Positions 8,842 through 19,298 of a DNA stretch of 47,894 nucleotides are shown here, in pieces. The DNA is from Lachnospiraceae bacterium (GTDB lineage Bacteria; Bacillota; Clostridia; Lachnospirales; Lachnospiraceae): contig JAQXVO010000003.1 of the NCBI GenBank assembly GCA_029224965.1, forward strand, positions 1-47,894. Direction: 5' to 3'. The notes beneath the pieces are model-generated. The model searched no databases. It was not told where the DNA came from and saw only the letters and a program-made list of their open reading frames with translations. Each line of letters opens with the position of its first letter. Positions within the stretch are counted from its first letter, which is position 1. A program made the translations under genes and the position numbers.

Positions 8842-8870
8842 AGCTTAGCCTATCTGACCATAGTTTTCAA
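8842..8870 (-). promoter_or_regulatory. Promoter for the riboswitch-purO transcript
   Basis: Minus strand -35 TTGAAA (8865-8870), 17-nt spacer, -10 TAAGCT (8842-8847); the predicted start falls a few bases before the ZTP aptamer. Confidence 0.6.
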
Positions 8871-8895
8871 GCTGATTTTATGATCTGATTCCGTA

Positions 8896-9573
8896 TTAAA
8901 TATCCTCAATCTGCCAGTCAATCGGCTTCTCGCCGTGAGCCTCGAGGAAGGCATTGCATTTGCTGAAATGATGACAGCCAAAGAATCCCCGATAGGCGGA
9001 TAAAGGACTGGGATGGGGAGCCTTTAAAACCAGATGAAGGGGGTTGGGCGTCAGAAGCTTCTCCTTCTCCTGAGCAGGCCGGCCCCAGAGCATGAAAACG
9101 ATCGGCCGATCCTCTTGATCAACGGCACGAATGGCTGCATCGGTAAATTCTTCCCAGCCGATGCCCCGGTGGGAAAAAGCCTGATGGGCACGTACAGTCA
9201 GGACCGTGTTCAGAAGGAAGACACCCTCCTTTGCCCATTTCTCCAGATGGCCATTATTGGGGATCTTCAGGCCCAGGTCATCATGGAGCTCTTTATAGAT
9301 ATTGACGAGGCTGGGCGGAATTTCCACGCCCGGCTGAACAGAAAAGCTCATGCCCTCGGCCTGGCCCGGTTCGTGATAGGGATCCTGACCAAGGATCACG
9401 ACCTTGACCTCATGAAGAGGGGTCATATGGAAAGCCTTGAAAAGGTCCTGAGCCGGTGGAAAAATCTGCCGGGTCCGGTATTCCTGATTCACAATATTGT
9501 AAAGCCTTCTGTAATAGGGCTTTTTAAATTCCTCCGATAAAGGTTCCAGCCAGTCATTATCAATTGCAGACAT
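8896..9573 (-). CDS. ung: Uracil-DNA glycosylase
   Basis: Removes uracil from DNA as the first step of base excision repair. Family-1 motifs are complete: GQDPYH with catalytic Asp64, and the DNA-intercalation loop HPSPLSAYRGFFG with His187. Length 225 is normal. GGAG lies 7 nt before the ATG. It sits alone between the PurO promoter region and a two-component system on the same strand; no functional link to either neighbour is apparent. Confidence 0.97.
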   Translation of the reverse strand: MSAIDNDWLEPLSEEFKKPYYRRLYNIVNQEYRTRQIFPPAQDLFKAFHMTPLHEVKVVILGQDPYHEPGQAEGMSFSVQPGVEIPPSLVNIYKELHDDLGLKIPNNGHLEKWAKEGVFLLNTVLTVRAHQAFSHRGIGWEEFTDAAIRAVDQEDRPIVFMLWGRPAQEKEKLLTPNPLHLVLKAPHPSPLSAYRGFFGCHHFSKCNAFLEAHGEKPIDWQIEDI

Positions 9574-9685
9574 TTTCTACTCCATTCATTCATCGTTGTG
9601 TAAGCGAAATTCGTACGATTGATCTGTACATTTATTACCTATAAAATCTGTAATCATCCATTATCCAGAAATATAGACCGACTCA

Positions 9686-11266
9686 TCAGTTATCAAATTC
9701 AATCCAGAAAACAACACCATCCGGCTGATTGTAGACGCCGCACTTCCGGTCCAGGTTGTCGGCAACTGCCTTTACAACCGAAAGCCCGATACCGCTTCCA
9801 CCGTATTCCCGGGTTCTGGCCTTGTCGACCTTATAGAACTTCTCCCAGAGATGGGAAATGCTGTCCTCCGGAATGGGATCTCCGCTGTTAAAGACATTGA
9901 GACGGATGCCGGGCTTCTCTTCTGCCGGGCTGGTCCAGATCCGGATGATCTTCTCGTTCTTGGCATAATGAATGGCATTGGTCAGGTAGTTGTTGATAGC
10001 CTGCTCGGCAAAGAATTCGTCGGCCCAGATGGGGCAGGCCTTCCGGTCAAAATCAACCGTGATACCGTTCTGCTCAATTACGATACGAAGATTGGAAAGC
10101 AGAGCATCGATGACAGGCACAATATCGAAACGCTCGAGAGAAACGTTTTCCGAGCCGTATTCCAACTGATTCAGAGCAAGAAGCTGCTGAACCATGCGGT
10201 TCATCTTCTTTGCCTCATCCACGATGACGTCGCAGTAGAATTTCCGATCCTCAGGATTGTCGGAAATGCCCTCTTCCAGACCCTCGGCATAGCCCTGGAT
10301 CAGTGAAATCGGTGTTTTCAGTTCATGGGAAACATTGGAAAGGAAGTCCTTCCGCATCTGCTCTGACTTGTTTCTGGTTTCCAGATCATGCTTCAGGTCG
10401 GCATTCGCCTGCTTCAGTTCACCGATAGCCTTTTCAAGGCTGTTGGAAAGCTGGTTTATATTTACGCCCAGCTCATCGATTTCATTGGTGTGCTTTCGCG
10501 GCGTATACCTGGCATCGAAGTCGAGATGGGTCATCTTTCGGGAAATTTCCGAGAGCTCGGTGATGGGCTTTGTGATGCGGCGGGCCAGGAAGGTCGCAAA
10601 AATCGCAGCGATCAGTACTGCGACCATGGATGCCAGAAGGAGGAAACGGTTGGAAACCTCAACGCTTCGGCGGATGCTCTCCAAGGCGCTCCGGATCAGG
10701 ATGGTATTGCCGTCCGGCAGACTGCCGTAGAGGACCAGGAAATCACCTCCCACACGGCTGTCATAGTGACGGACGATCTTGTAGCTGGAATTCTCTCTCA
10801 GGAGCTTGTTTTCATCATCCGACAGATCCAGAAGCATGCCGATCAGCTGGTTCTGCATGCCGTTACTGATCCGCTCCTCTTCCGAGGACAGACGGATACT
10901 ATTGTCCGGCTCGGTAACGAGAATGGACAGACTGTTGTCCGAACAGATATTTTCGAAGGTGACCCGGTAGGAATTCTTGTAGAGAATCTTCTGCCTGGAG
11001 GCTTCCTTCAGCGTGTCATAGGAGGATATCATGCTCCGGATCCGGTCCTGCTGGTAGGAAATGCCAAGGAAACTGGTATTCATCAGAATACAGAGGCCGA
11101 CCGTAATACCGATGATCAGGATAATACTGAGGAAAATCTGCCAGAAAATCTTCTTGGACTTTCCCGGATTTACGGACCGGATTTCCGCCTGCAGATTCCG
11201 TCCGGAATTCCGGCTGTCCTCCTGACTTCTTTCCTTTGCTTCGACTGATTCTTTCAAATGACTCAT
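9686..11266 (-). CDS. Membrane sensor histidine kinase
   Basis: Sensor half of a two-component system. Order of parts: basic cytoplasmic N-terminus, transmembrane helix at about 40-62, an extracellular sensor region of about 140 residues, second helix at about 207-229, a HAMP linker (RRITKPITELSEISRKM), a coiled linker, the dimerisation/phosphoacceptor box NVSHELKTP with His314, and a HATPase domain with NYLTNAIHYAK (N box) and the GGSGIGLSVV glycine box. The response regulator gene ends 8 bp upstream, so they form one operon. The extracellular region is not recognised; the architecture resembles VanS/PhoR-type kinases but ligand and regulon cannot be told. Confidence 0.92.
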   Translation of the reverse strand: MSHLKESVEAKERSQEDSRNSGRNLQAEIRSVNPGKSKKIFWQIFLSIILIIGITVGLCILMNTSFLGISYQQDRIRSMISSYDTLKEASRQKILYKNSYRVTFENICSDNSLSILVTEPDNSIRLSSEEERISNGMQNQLIGMLLDLSDDENKLLRENSSYKIVRHYDSRVGGDFLVLYGSLPDGNTILIRSALESIRRSVEVSNRFLLLASMVAVLIAAIFATFLARRITKPITELSEISRKMTHLDFDARYTPRKHTNEIDELGVNINQLSNSLEKAIGELKQANADLKHDLETRNKSEQMRKDFLSNVSHELKTPISLIQGYAEGLEEGISDNPEDRKFYCDVIVDEAKKMNRMVQQLLALNQLEYGSENVSLERFDIVPVIDALLSNLRIVIEQNGITVDFDRKACPIWADEFFAEQAINNYLTNAIHYAKNEKIIRIWTSPAEEKPGIRLNVFNSGDPIPEDSISHLWEKFYKVDKARTREYGGSGIGLSVVKAVADNLDRKCGVYNQPDGVVFWIEFDN

Positions 11267-11274
11267 TCCTATCT

Positions 11275-11958
11275 TTACGCTTCAAATTTATATCCCATGC
11301 CCCAGATGGTCTTGATCAGATCACCCTTGTCGCCGAGCTTGGCCCGTAGCTTCTTGACATGGGTATCAATGGTTCTGGCATCGCCGAAATAATCATAATT
11401 CCAAACATTATTCAGAATGGTATCTCTGGATAAGGCAATGCCCTTATTCTGAATAAAGTAGGTCAGAAGCTCGAATTCCTTAACGGAAAGAACGATTTCC
11501 CTGCCATCGACAGATGCTGTATGTGCTCCGATATCGACCCTGATTCCGCCGGCCTCCAGGACTTCTCCGTTTCCGCCTGCACTCTCCTGCTGTCCTCTCC
11601 GGATCACGGCATTGACACGGGCAACAAGGATTTTCGGGCTGAAGGGCTTTCCGATATATTCATCGACGCCCAGGTTGAAGCCCTGAAGCTCATCCTCCTC
11701 CGAGGTCTTTGCAGTCAGCATGATAATGGGGATTTTTGAGGTCTCTCGAATCTTCTGAAGAACCTGATAGCCGTTCATCTTGGGCATCATGACATCGAGA
11801 ATGATCAGATTGAGATCGTGCTGCTGATTAAAAATATGGAGCGCTTCCTCTCCGTCTCCGGCTTCCAGGACCTCGTAGCCTTCCCTGGTCAGGAAATCTT
11901 TTACAAGTTTCCGGATTCTGGATTCATCATCTACAACTAGTATCTTACCCTGTTCCAT
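11275..11958 (-). CDS. OmpR/PhoB-family response regulator
   Basis: DNA-binding partner of the kinase downstream. The receiver domain has the acidic pair DDE at residues 10-12, phosphoacceptor Asp55 in LIILDVMMP, and the conserved Lys in EYIGKPF; a winged-helix output domain follows (LSVKEFELLTYFIQNKGIALSRD and the C-terminal VKKLRAKLGDKG, IKTIWGMGYKF). I start at the ATG giving MEQGKILVVDDE, preceded by GGGAG 6 nt upstream (227 residues, the normal size); a longer in-frame reading would run into the ssrA terminator region. A TATAAT box lies about 55 bp upstream (12012-12017). Confidence 0.95.
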   Translation of the reverse strand: MEQGKILVVDDESRIRKLVKDFLTREGYEVLEAGDGEEALHIFNQQHDLNLIILDVMMPKMNGYQVLQKIRETSKIPIIMLTAKTSEEDELQGFNLGVDEYIGKPFSPKILVARVNAVIRRGQQESAGGNGEVLEAGGIRVDIGAHTASVDGREIVLSVKEFELLTYFIQNKGIALSRDTILNNVWNYDYFGDARTIDTHVKKLRAKLGDKGDLIKTIWGMGYKFEA

Positions 11959-12030
11959 AATAATCTCCCGAAATATAGACCAAGTCTTATCTGTAAATTC
12001 TTTTCCTTCTATTATAGCAGATGATTCATA

Positions 12031-12070
12031 AAATAAAAAAGGCGTGTACCCAGATATTGGATACACGCCT
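12031..12070 (-). terminator. Terminator of ssrA
   Basis: Minus strand GGCGTGTATCC and GGGTACACGCC form a strong stem, followed by six T and an AT-rich tail. It begins a few bases past the mature 3' end of tmRNA. Confidence 0.88.
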
Positions 12071-12073
12071 GAG

Positions 12074-12415
12074 TGGACTAGACGAGAATCGAACTCGTGT
12101 CCAAAAACCCATCCCCTGTTCTTCTACGAGCGTAGATCTATTATTTTACGTTCCCTCTGCCGCACGGGAATGATCACCCTTACGGTTTCAGTAGAGTCAT
12201 GATACGTATCAACCCGCAACTCTTAGGGAAGACCGTTTCCTGCATGTTCGAAGTCTGTATCTGTCCGTGCAGGTGCAGTCAGGCAGACTCGCTGCGCTTA
12301 GGCAGCGTATGCTAAATTATTATCTTCAGCGTTTAAATTTAATTTGGAATTTAACGCATCACCCTGCGGCTCGCTTCACCAGCTTCAAGATCCCTGTCGA
12401 AACCTTTACTAGCCC
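12074..12415 (-). ncRNA. ssrA: Transfer-messenger RNA (tmRNA)
   Basis: Rescues stalled ribosomes with SmpB. The tRNA-like ends are seen: 5' GGGCUAG pairs with 3' CUAGUCC, and the T arm GAGTTCGATTCTC lies near the 3' end. The 5' part AGTAAAGGTTTCGACAGGG is typical of bacterial tmRNA. The tag reading frame gives AEDNNLAYAA followed by TAA. CCA is not encoded, the discriminator A being followed by CTC. Length is about 342 nt. It lies just after smpB, with its own promoter. The exact resume codon is inferred from family patterns, not proven. Confidence 0.95.
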
Positions 12416-12421
12416 GTTCAC

Positions 12422-12453
12422 ATTATATTATACGCGGATTTTCTTCCCGTCAA
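12422..12453 (-). promoter_or_regulatory. ssrA promoter
   Basis: Minus strand -35 TTGACG (12448-12453) and an extended TATAATATAAT element (12423-12433 region), just outside the end of smpB. Two overlapping -10 choices give spacers of 15 or 20 nt. Confidence 0.6.
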
Positions 12454-12457
12454 GGGC

Positions 12458-12931
12458 TTATTTTAAATTCCGCACCTTGAAATCCCGCTCGGCTTCCCGC
12501 TTCTGGTCCTTGGCCGCGATATCGCGCCGCTTATCATAGAGCTTCTTGCCTCGTGCCAGGGCAATCTCGACCTTGACCCTGCTGCCCTTAAAATAGATCT
12601 CCACTGGAACCAGGGTGTAGCCCTTTTCCTTGATCTTCTGGGACAGCTTGAGGATCTCCTTCTTATGAAGGAGAAGCTTTCTCGGCCTTAAAGGATCGCG
12701 GTTAAAGATATTGCCCTTCTCGTAAGGCGAGATATGCATCTGATAAATATAGACCTCGCCGTTCTGGATCCTGACCCAGGCCTCTTTGATGGAGCATTTT
12801 CTGGCCCGCAAGGATTTGACCTCGGTTCCGACCAGTTCAATGCCGCATTCAATGTATTCGTCAAGAAAGTAGTCATGGCGGGCTTTGGGATTATTCGCAA
12901 TCAGATTCTGTGGTTTTTTCTTGTCTGCCAT
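12458..12931 (-). CDS. smpB: SsrA-binding protein SmpB
   Basis: Binds the tRNA-like part of tmRNA and delivers it to stalled ribosomes. Family motifs seen are [29 protein letters not shown], and the basic C-terminal tail with [18 protein letters not shown] that reaches into the empty mRNA channel. I use the ATG giving MADKKKPQ (157 residues); a second in-frame ATG six codons upstream is possible. Its RNA partner ssrA starts 43 bp downstream and rnr, whose product degrades tagged messages, lies upstream, so this is the full trans-translation neighbourhood. Confidence 0.96.
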   Translation of the reverse strand: MADKKKPQNLIANNPKARHDYFLDEYIECGIELVGTEVKSLRARKCSIKEAWVRIQNGEVYIYQMHISPYEKGNIFNRDPLRPRKLLLHKKEILKLSQKIKEKGYTLVPVEIYFKGSRVKVEIALARGKKLYDKRRDIAAKDQKREAERDFKVRNLK

Positions 12932-13045
12932 TGATATAACCTGCCTCATACGTTTCTGTCATTTTTAAGTTCATTCGAATTCTAATTTTCAATCCGTATC
13001 AGATATTGATCTTCTATCGGATTGCAGTCCCTGTCGGATTCAGCA

Positions 13046-15703
13046 TCAATCCGTCAGCGTAAAGTCGATCAGTCTGGATTCCGTATCGGCTGCAGCCACC
13101 TGAATCTGAACCGGCTGGCTCATGCGGAAGACTCTTCCGAAACGCTCGCCGACCATGCAGTAGTTCTTCTCATCAAAGTGATAGAAATCATCCATCATGG
13201 TGGAAACGTGGACCAGGCCCTCAATGGAATTCGGCAGCTGGACATAGATGCCCCAGGCGGTAATACCGGAAATGATGCCGTCGTAAACGTCTCCCAGATG
13301 TTCCTGCATATACTCGGCCTTCTTCAGCTTCATGACTTCCCGCTCGGCCTCATCTGCCCGGCGCTCCAGGCTGGAGGTCTCTTCTGCCACCTGATTCAGA
13401 ATCTTCCGGTAGTGGCTGATCCGCTTCTCATTCAGCTTTCCATGCAGATTTTCCTTGATAATCCGATGAATCTGCAGATCCGGATAACGGCGGATGGGCG
13501 AAGTAAAGTGGCAGTAGTATTTTGCTGCCAGACCGAAATGCCCGCTGCATTCAGAGGAATACTTGGCCTGCTGCATGGACCGTAAGGTCAGCATGCGGAT
13601 GAGTTCGCCCTCCGGACGGTCCTCGGACTTCTCAATCAGCTGCTGGATGTCCTTCGGCTTGATCTCATCATCAGACCTATGCAGGGTCAGACCGAAATTC
13701 TCGACGAAAAGAGACAGATCCTTGATCCGGTCCTTGTCGGGTTCTCCGTGAATCCGATAAAGGAAGGGAAGTTCTGCCTTACAGTACTCTTCTGCCACCG
13801 TTTCGTTAGCAAGGACCATGAAATCCTCGATGAGTTCATTGGCCTCGGAATGTTCCTCGGGAACGAAATCGATTGGTCTTCCTTTCTCATCCAGGACAGC
13901 CTCATATTCCGGGAAGTTGAAGTCGATTGAGCCGGCCTTGTGCCTTCTCTTCCGAAGAATCTTCGAAAGCTTCAGCATCTCATCCAGCATGGGTACGATC
14001 TCGTGGTATTCATTTCTGGCTTCCGGATCCTGATCGATCACAATGCGCTTTACATTATGATAGGTCATCCGGTAGTTGATATTGACGACGGTCTCCGTGA
14101 TCAGGTGATCGATGACCTCACCATCCGGATTGATGGTCATGAGGCAGGAAAGAGCCAGGCGGTCCTCGTCATGGTTCAGAGAACAGATGCCGTTCGACAG
14201 GGTGTGGGGAAGCATGGGAATGACACGGTCAGCTAAGTAGATGCTGGTACCCCGTTTCAGAGCCTCCTTGTCCAGGGCGCTGCCCTCTTTGACATACTGG
14301 GAGACATCGGCAATATGGACGCCCAGGAGATAGTTGTCTCCGTCCTTCTGAAGGGAGACCGCATCATCGAGATCCTTGGAATCATCGCCATCGATCGTGA
14401 CCATGAGGGTATCCCGAAGGTCCATCCTTCCGACGGTATCCTCTGCGGTGACCGGGCCGGAAACCGCATCCGCATTGCGGAGCACCTCTTCCGGAAACTC
14501 CTCATCGATATTCATGGCCCGGACAATGGACAGGACATCGGTACCAGGATCCGTCCGGAAACCGAGAATCTCAGTCACGATACCCTCCGGCTTCTTTCCG
14601 CGTGCACCATAGGAAGTCAGAGTGCAGACGACCTTATGACCGGTTGCCGCATGTCCGGTTCTGCCCTCGGGGATAAAGATATCTTCATCGAAATGCTTGT
14701 CATCCGGAATGACAAATCCGAAGTGCTTGGACTGCTCAAATGTTCCGACGACGGTCTGGATGCCATGGCTTCGGACGGAAACAACCCGGGCTTCCTGACG
14801 GCGGCCGTCGGCCGGCTTGGGCAGGATCATGGCATCGACGATATCCTTATGCATGGCGCCAAAACGGTTTTCCCTGGACACATAGAGATCCTCAGGAAAA
14901 CCCTGAATCGTCAGAAAACCGAATCCCTTGGGATGAACGCTGAAGGTTCCGGTTACGGTCTTTCCGACATAATCCGCCGGATCAGAGCCCTCCGGGAATA
15001 CAGAAAGCTCGATTTCAGAAGCATCGTCCGTTTCAGCCGTGCTCTCACTGTTAAATGCAGACCCTGTCTTTACAGATGCATCTGCACCCTTCGATTTTCC
15101 GGAATCCTTGGAGGCTTTGCCTTCTCTGCTCTTGAATTTATCTGCAAAGCGGTACTTGCCCTTCTTGGAAACCTCGGCGCTTCCGATTTCAACCAGATGG
15201 TCCAGGATTTCCTGAAGCTCCGGACGCTCTGCCTTGGGAACGCCGATCAGCATGGCCATTTCCTTGACCTTCATGGGACGGTAGTTTTTATCCATGAGAA
15301 GGGAAAGGATTTTTGCCTGATGGTCGGGGTCGATTCTGCCCGGCTCGGTCTTCTGGAATCCTTCGGAGATCATCTCTGCAGAATTCTTTCCGGAAACTCT
15401 TCTGGAATTTCTCTTTGCTTCTTTTCCTGAGGATTTGTCAGCTCTCTTATGCTTTTTCTTGTCGGACTTTCCTGCTTCCTTATTCTTGTTTTCGATTTGT
15501 TCTTCCGACAAGCCTTTTGCAGACTTCTTCCGATCGGTCTTCTTTTCTCCGGATCTCTTGCGGCCGAATTTCTTATCGGAAGCCTTTTTGTCTATGGCCT
15601 TTTTGCTCTCGGCTTTCTTGTTCTCTGTTTTCTTGCCTTTTGATTTCTTATTCTTTCTCTTGGGGATAAAATCGTCATCCAGACGATAATCTTTCCAACT
15701 CAT
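13046..15703 (-). CDS. rnr: Ribonuclease R
   Basis: 3'-to-5' processive exoribonuclease able to unwind structured RNA; works with tmRNA-SmpB in mRNA decay. Order of parts: a very Lys/Arg/Ser-rich, low-complexity N-terminus of about 115 residues, a winged-helix segment (HQAKILSLLMDKNYRPMKVKE), cold-shock domains, the RNB catalytic domain with DGDDSKDLDDAV holding the metal-binding Asp residues, and a C-terminal S1 domain (GDVYDGIISGITAWGIYVQL). AAAGG lies 6 nt before the ATG chosen (MSWKDYRL); ATG seven codons upstream is the alternative. At about 885 residues it is longer than the usual 700-800, the excess being the basic N-terminal tail. Confidence 0.95.
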   Translation of the reverse strand: MSWKDYRLDDDFIPKRKNKKSKGKKTENKKAESKKAIDKKASDKKFGRKRSGEKKTDRKKSAKGLSEEQIENKNKEAGKSDKKKHKRADKSSGKEAKRNSRRVSGKNSAEMISEGFQKTEPGRIDPDHQAKILSLLMDKNYRPMKVKEMAMLIGVPKAERPELQEILDHLVEIGSAEVSKKGKYRFADKFKSREGKASKDSGKSKGADASVKTGSAFNSESTAETDDASEIELSVFPEGSDPADYVGKTVTGTFSVHPKGFGFLTIQGFPEDLYVSRENRFGAMHKDIVDAMILPKPADGRRQEARVVSVRSHGIQTVVGTFEQSKHFGFVIPDDKHFDEDIFIPEGRTGHAATGHKVVCTLTSYGARGKKPEGIVTEILGFRTDPGTDVLSIVRAMNIDEEFPEEVLRNADAVSGPVTAEDTVGRMDLRDTLMVTIDGDDSKDLDDAVSLQKDGDNYLLGVHIADVSQYVKEGSALDKEALKRGTSIYLADRVIPMLPHTLSNGICSLNHDEDRLALSCLMTINPDGEVIDHLITETVVNINYRMTYHNVKRIVIDQDPEARNEYHEIVPMLDEMLKLSKILRKRRHKAGSIDFNFPEYEAVLDEKGRPIDFVPEEHSEANELIEDFMVLANETVAEEYCKAELPFLYRIHGEPDKDRIKDLSLFVENFGLTLHRSDDEIKPKDIQQLIEKSEDRPEGELIRMLTLRSMQQAKYSSECSGHFGLAAKYYCHFTSPIRRYPDLQIHRIIKENLHGKLNEKRISHYRKILNQVAEETSSLERRADEAEREVMKLKKAEYMQEHLGDVYDGIISGITAWGIYVQLPNSIEGLVHVSTMMDDFYHFDEKNYCMVGERFGRVFRMSQPVQIQVAAADTESRLIDFTLTD

Positions 15704-15799
15704 AAACTGCCTTTCCAGATCCATATAAGACAAGCTGTCCGATTAGGATCTCTATCTATTGATTCAACATATCAGAGGCACCATTCACTTGTCCCTGCA

Positions 15800-15833
15800 T
15801 AAATAAAGGGGGCCACCGTTTCCAGCGACCCCC
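15800..15833 (-). terminator. Terminator after secG
   Basis: Minus strand GGGGGTCGCTG, loop GAAA, CGGTGGCCCCC gives an 11-bp stem with several G-U pairs, then TTTATTT. It lies 15 bp past the secG stop, which should separate secG transcription from rnr. Confidence 0.85.
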
Positions 15834-15848
15834 ACATGATCATTTTCC

Positions 15849-16085
15849 TTAGAAGCTTCCGATATTCAGAACCGCTGCAAAGAAGAAAAACAATACAACC
15901 AGGACAGCGGTGAGCCGGCCCAGAACTCCTTCCTTGGAACGACCCTTGTGCTTGGCCCAATAGGTATCGGATACCTGGCCGCTCAGAGAGCCAAGTCCCG
16001 CATCCTTGCCCTGCTGCATGAGGATAATCACGGTAATTACGACACTGACAATAATAAATAAAATGGTAACCACATTCTTAAGCAT
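15849..16085 (-). CDS. secG: Preprotein translocase subunit SecG
   Basis: Small membrane subunit of the SecYEG channel. The 78-residue protein has two hydrophobic helices (about 4-22 and 55-76) flanking a loop with LMQQGKDAGLGSLSG, the conserved SecG motif (Q(x)GKDAGLGS). GGAGG lies 11 nt before the ATG. secG ahead of rnr-smpB is a standard Firmicutes order, but here a strong terminator follows secG. A good promoter precedes it. Confidence 0.95.
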   Translation of the reverse strand: MLKNVVTILFIIVSVVITVIILMQQGKDAGLGSLSGQVSDTYWAKHKGRSKEGVLGRLTAVLVVLFFFFAAVLNIGSF

Positions 16086-16132
16086 TGTAAAATATTCCTC
16101 CGAATCTGTTATGTCAGATACACAACATTGAG

Positions 16133-16161
16133 ATTATAGCAAAAGGATGAAAATTTCGCAA
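16133..16161 (-). promoter_or_regulatory. secG promoter
   Basis: Minus strand -35 TTGCGA (16156-16161), 17-nt spacer, perfect -10 TATAAT (16133-16138). Confidence 0.65.
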
Positions 16162-16254
16162 GGGTTCAAATTGAGGATCGGGTCTGTATTTCCTGATATC
16201 ATTCTCCAGCGGAAATCCGGACAAAAAATAGAGAAATTCAGATTACAGACGCAG

Positions 16255-16282
16255 AAAAACGGGTCGGGATTTTCCCGGCCCG
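16255..16282 (-). terminator. Terminator after gdhA
   Basis: Minus strand CGGGCCGGG and CCCGACCCG pair around a short A/T loop, followed by TTTTT, 28 bp past the gdhA stop. Confidence 0.85.
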
Positions 16283-16310
16283 CAAATCTTCTCTGAAAGG
16301 AAATCAGAAA

Positions 16311-17758
<1,448 letters not shown>

Positions 17759-17832
17759 ATAAGAATAAATATACGCCTGCTGAGGACTGCTTTCAACCGT
17801 AACTTTATCAGTTCAACGTAAAGAATCAGGCA

Positions 17833-19287
17833 TCAGACGTTTATTTCCGCCTTGACACCCAGGAGATCCTTATTCTTCTCCAGCATGGGATTGACGACAT
17901 CTCTCAAGTAAACCGTTACCTGACGAGGTGCACGGCCGACATACTTTGACGGATCCATGGTCTTCTCAAGGTCTTCTCTGGAAAGACCGAAGTCCGGATC
18001 CTCTGCGATCAGATCCAGAAGGTTGTTGTCGCCGCCGTTGACCTTGACATTGTTTCCGGCCTGCATGGAAAGCTCACGGATCTTCTCATGCATGACCTGA
18101 CGATTCTTGCCGGCCTTGACCGCATCCATCATGATATTTTCAGTTGCCATGAAGGGAAGCTCAGCCATCAGATGCTTAAGGATAACCTTGGGATAGACAA
18201 CCAGACCGTCAACGACGTTCAGGCAGAGGTCCAGGACACCATCTGCTGCCAGGAAGCCCTCGGCTACAGAGAGACGCTTGTTGGCAGAATCGTCCAGGGT
18301 CCGCTCAAACCACTGGGTGGCTGAGGTAATGGCTGGATTCAGGGCATCTACGATGATGTACCGTGAAAGGGAGGCGATACGCTCAGACCGCATCGGGTTA
18401 CGTTTATAAGCCATGGCAGAAGAACCGATCTGGGTCTTCTCGAAGGGTTCCTCTACTTCCTTCATATGCTGAAGCATACGGATGTCGTTGGTCATCTTGG
18501 TTGCAGAAGCTGCAATTCCGGCCAGGACATTCAGAACCCTGGTATCATTCTTCCGGGAATAGGTCTGTCCGCTGACAGGAACGCAGGAAGAAAAGCCCAT
18601 CTTCTTTGCAATCATGGGATCGATCTTATCAACGGTCTCCTGATCTCCCTGGAAAAGCTCAAGGAAGGATGCCTGGGTACCAGTGGTGCCCTTGGAGCCT
18701 AAGAGCTTCAAAGTAGAAAGGACGTATTCCAGATCCTCGAGATCGATCATGAATTCATTGATCCAGAGGGTTGCCCGCTTACCGACAGTGGTCGGCTGGG
18801 CCGGCTGGAAATGAGTGAAAGCCAGGGTCGGCAGATCCTTGTACTTGTCTGCAAACTTGGCCAGCTCGTTAATGACATTGATGAGCTTCTTACGAACCAG
18901 CTCCAGAGCTTCCTTCATAATGACCATATCGGTATTGTCGCCGACATAGCAGGAAGTTGCGCCCAGGTGGATGATGCCGGCAGCCTTGGGACACTGCTGT
19001 CCGTAGGCATAGACATGGCTCATGACATCGTGACGGACGACCTTCTCTCTTGCCCTTGCGACATCGTAATTGATGTCATCCTGATGGGCCTTCATTTCAT
19101 CGATCATTTCCTGGGTGATTCTGGGACTTCCGTCAGATGCCTTGAGGCCAAGCTCCATCTCGGTCTCGGCAAGAACGATCCAGAGCTTCCGCCAGGTCTT
19201 GAATTTCTTGTCTTCTGAGAAAATGTACTGCATCTCCTTCGAAGCATAGCGCTCCGAAAGCGGGCTGATATACTGATCTGTATTCAT
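17833..19287 (-). CDS. purB: Adenylosuccinate lyase
   Basis: Catalyses two fumarate-releasing steps: SAICAR to AICAR, and adenylosuccinate to AMP. The fumarase/ASL signature reads SSAMAYKRNPMRSE (family more often SSxMPxKxNP), and HLGATSCYVGDN and AFTHFQPAQPTT are the other conserved regions. Length 484 falls in the longer ASL subgroup. GGAGAG precedes the ATG by about 6 nt. It is third in the unit purC-purF-purB (11 bp after purF). Its AICAR product is the ligand sensed by the riboswitch ahead of purO elsewhere in the window. Confidence 0.95.
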   Translation of the reverse strand: MNTDQYISPLSERYASKEMQYIFSEDKKFKTWRKLWIVLAETEMELGLKASDGSPRITQEMIDEMKAHQDDINYDVARAREKVVRHDVMSHVYAYGQQCPKAAGIIHLGATSCYVGDNTDMVIMKEALELVRKKLINVINELAKFADKYKDLPTLAFTHFQPAQPTTVGKRATLWINEFMIDLEDLEYVLSTLKLLGSKGTTGTQASFLELFQGDQETVDKIDPMIAKKMGFSSCVPVSGQTYSRKNDTRVLNVLAGIAASATKMTNDIRMLQHMKEVEEPFEKTQIGSSAMAYKRNPMRSERIASLSRYIIVDALNPAITSATQWFERTLDDSANKRLSVAEGFLAADGVLDLCLNVVDGLVVYPKVILKHLMAELPFMATENIMMDAVKAGKNRQVMHEKIRELSMQAGNNVKVNGGDNNLLDLIAEDPDFGLSREDLEKTMDPSKYVGRAPRQVTVYLRDVVNPMLEKNKDLLGVKAEINV

Positions 19288-19298
19288 TTATCTCTCCT

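Noticed and set aside
9686-11958. Naming the two-component system VanRS, PhoPR or similar
   Set aside because: The domain order fits many such systems and the sensor region is not recognised; there are no van or pho genes next to it.
14315-15430. Plus-strand frame of 371 codons opposite rnr
   Set aside because: Antisense to the RNB and winged-helix parts of RNase R, with no ribosome site or recognisable domain.
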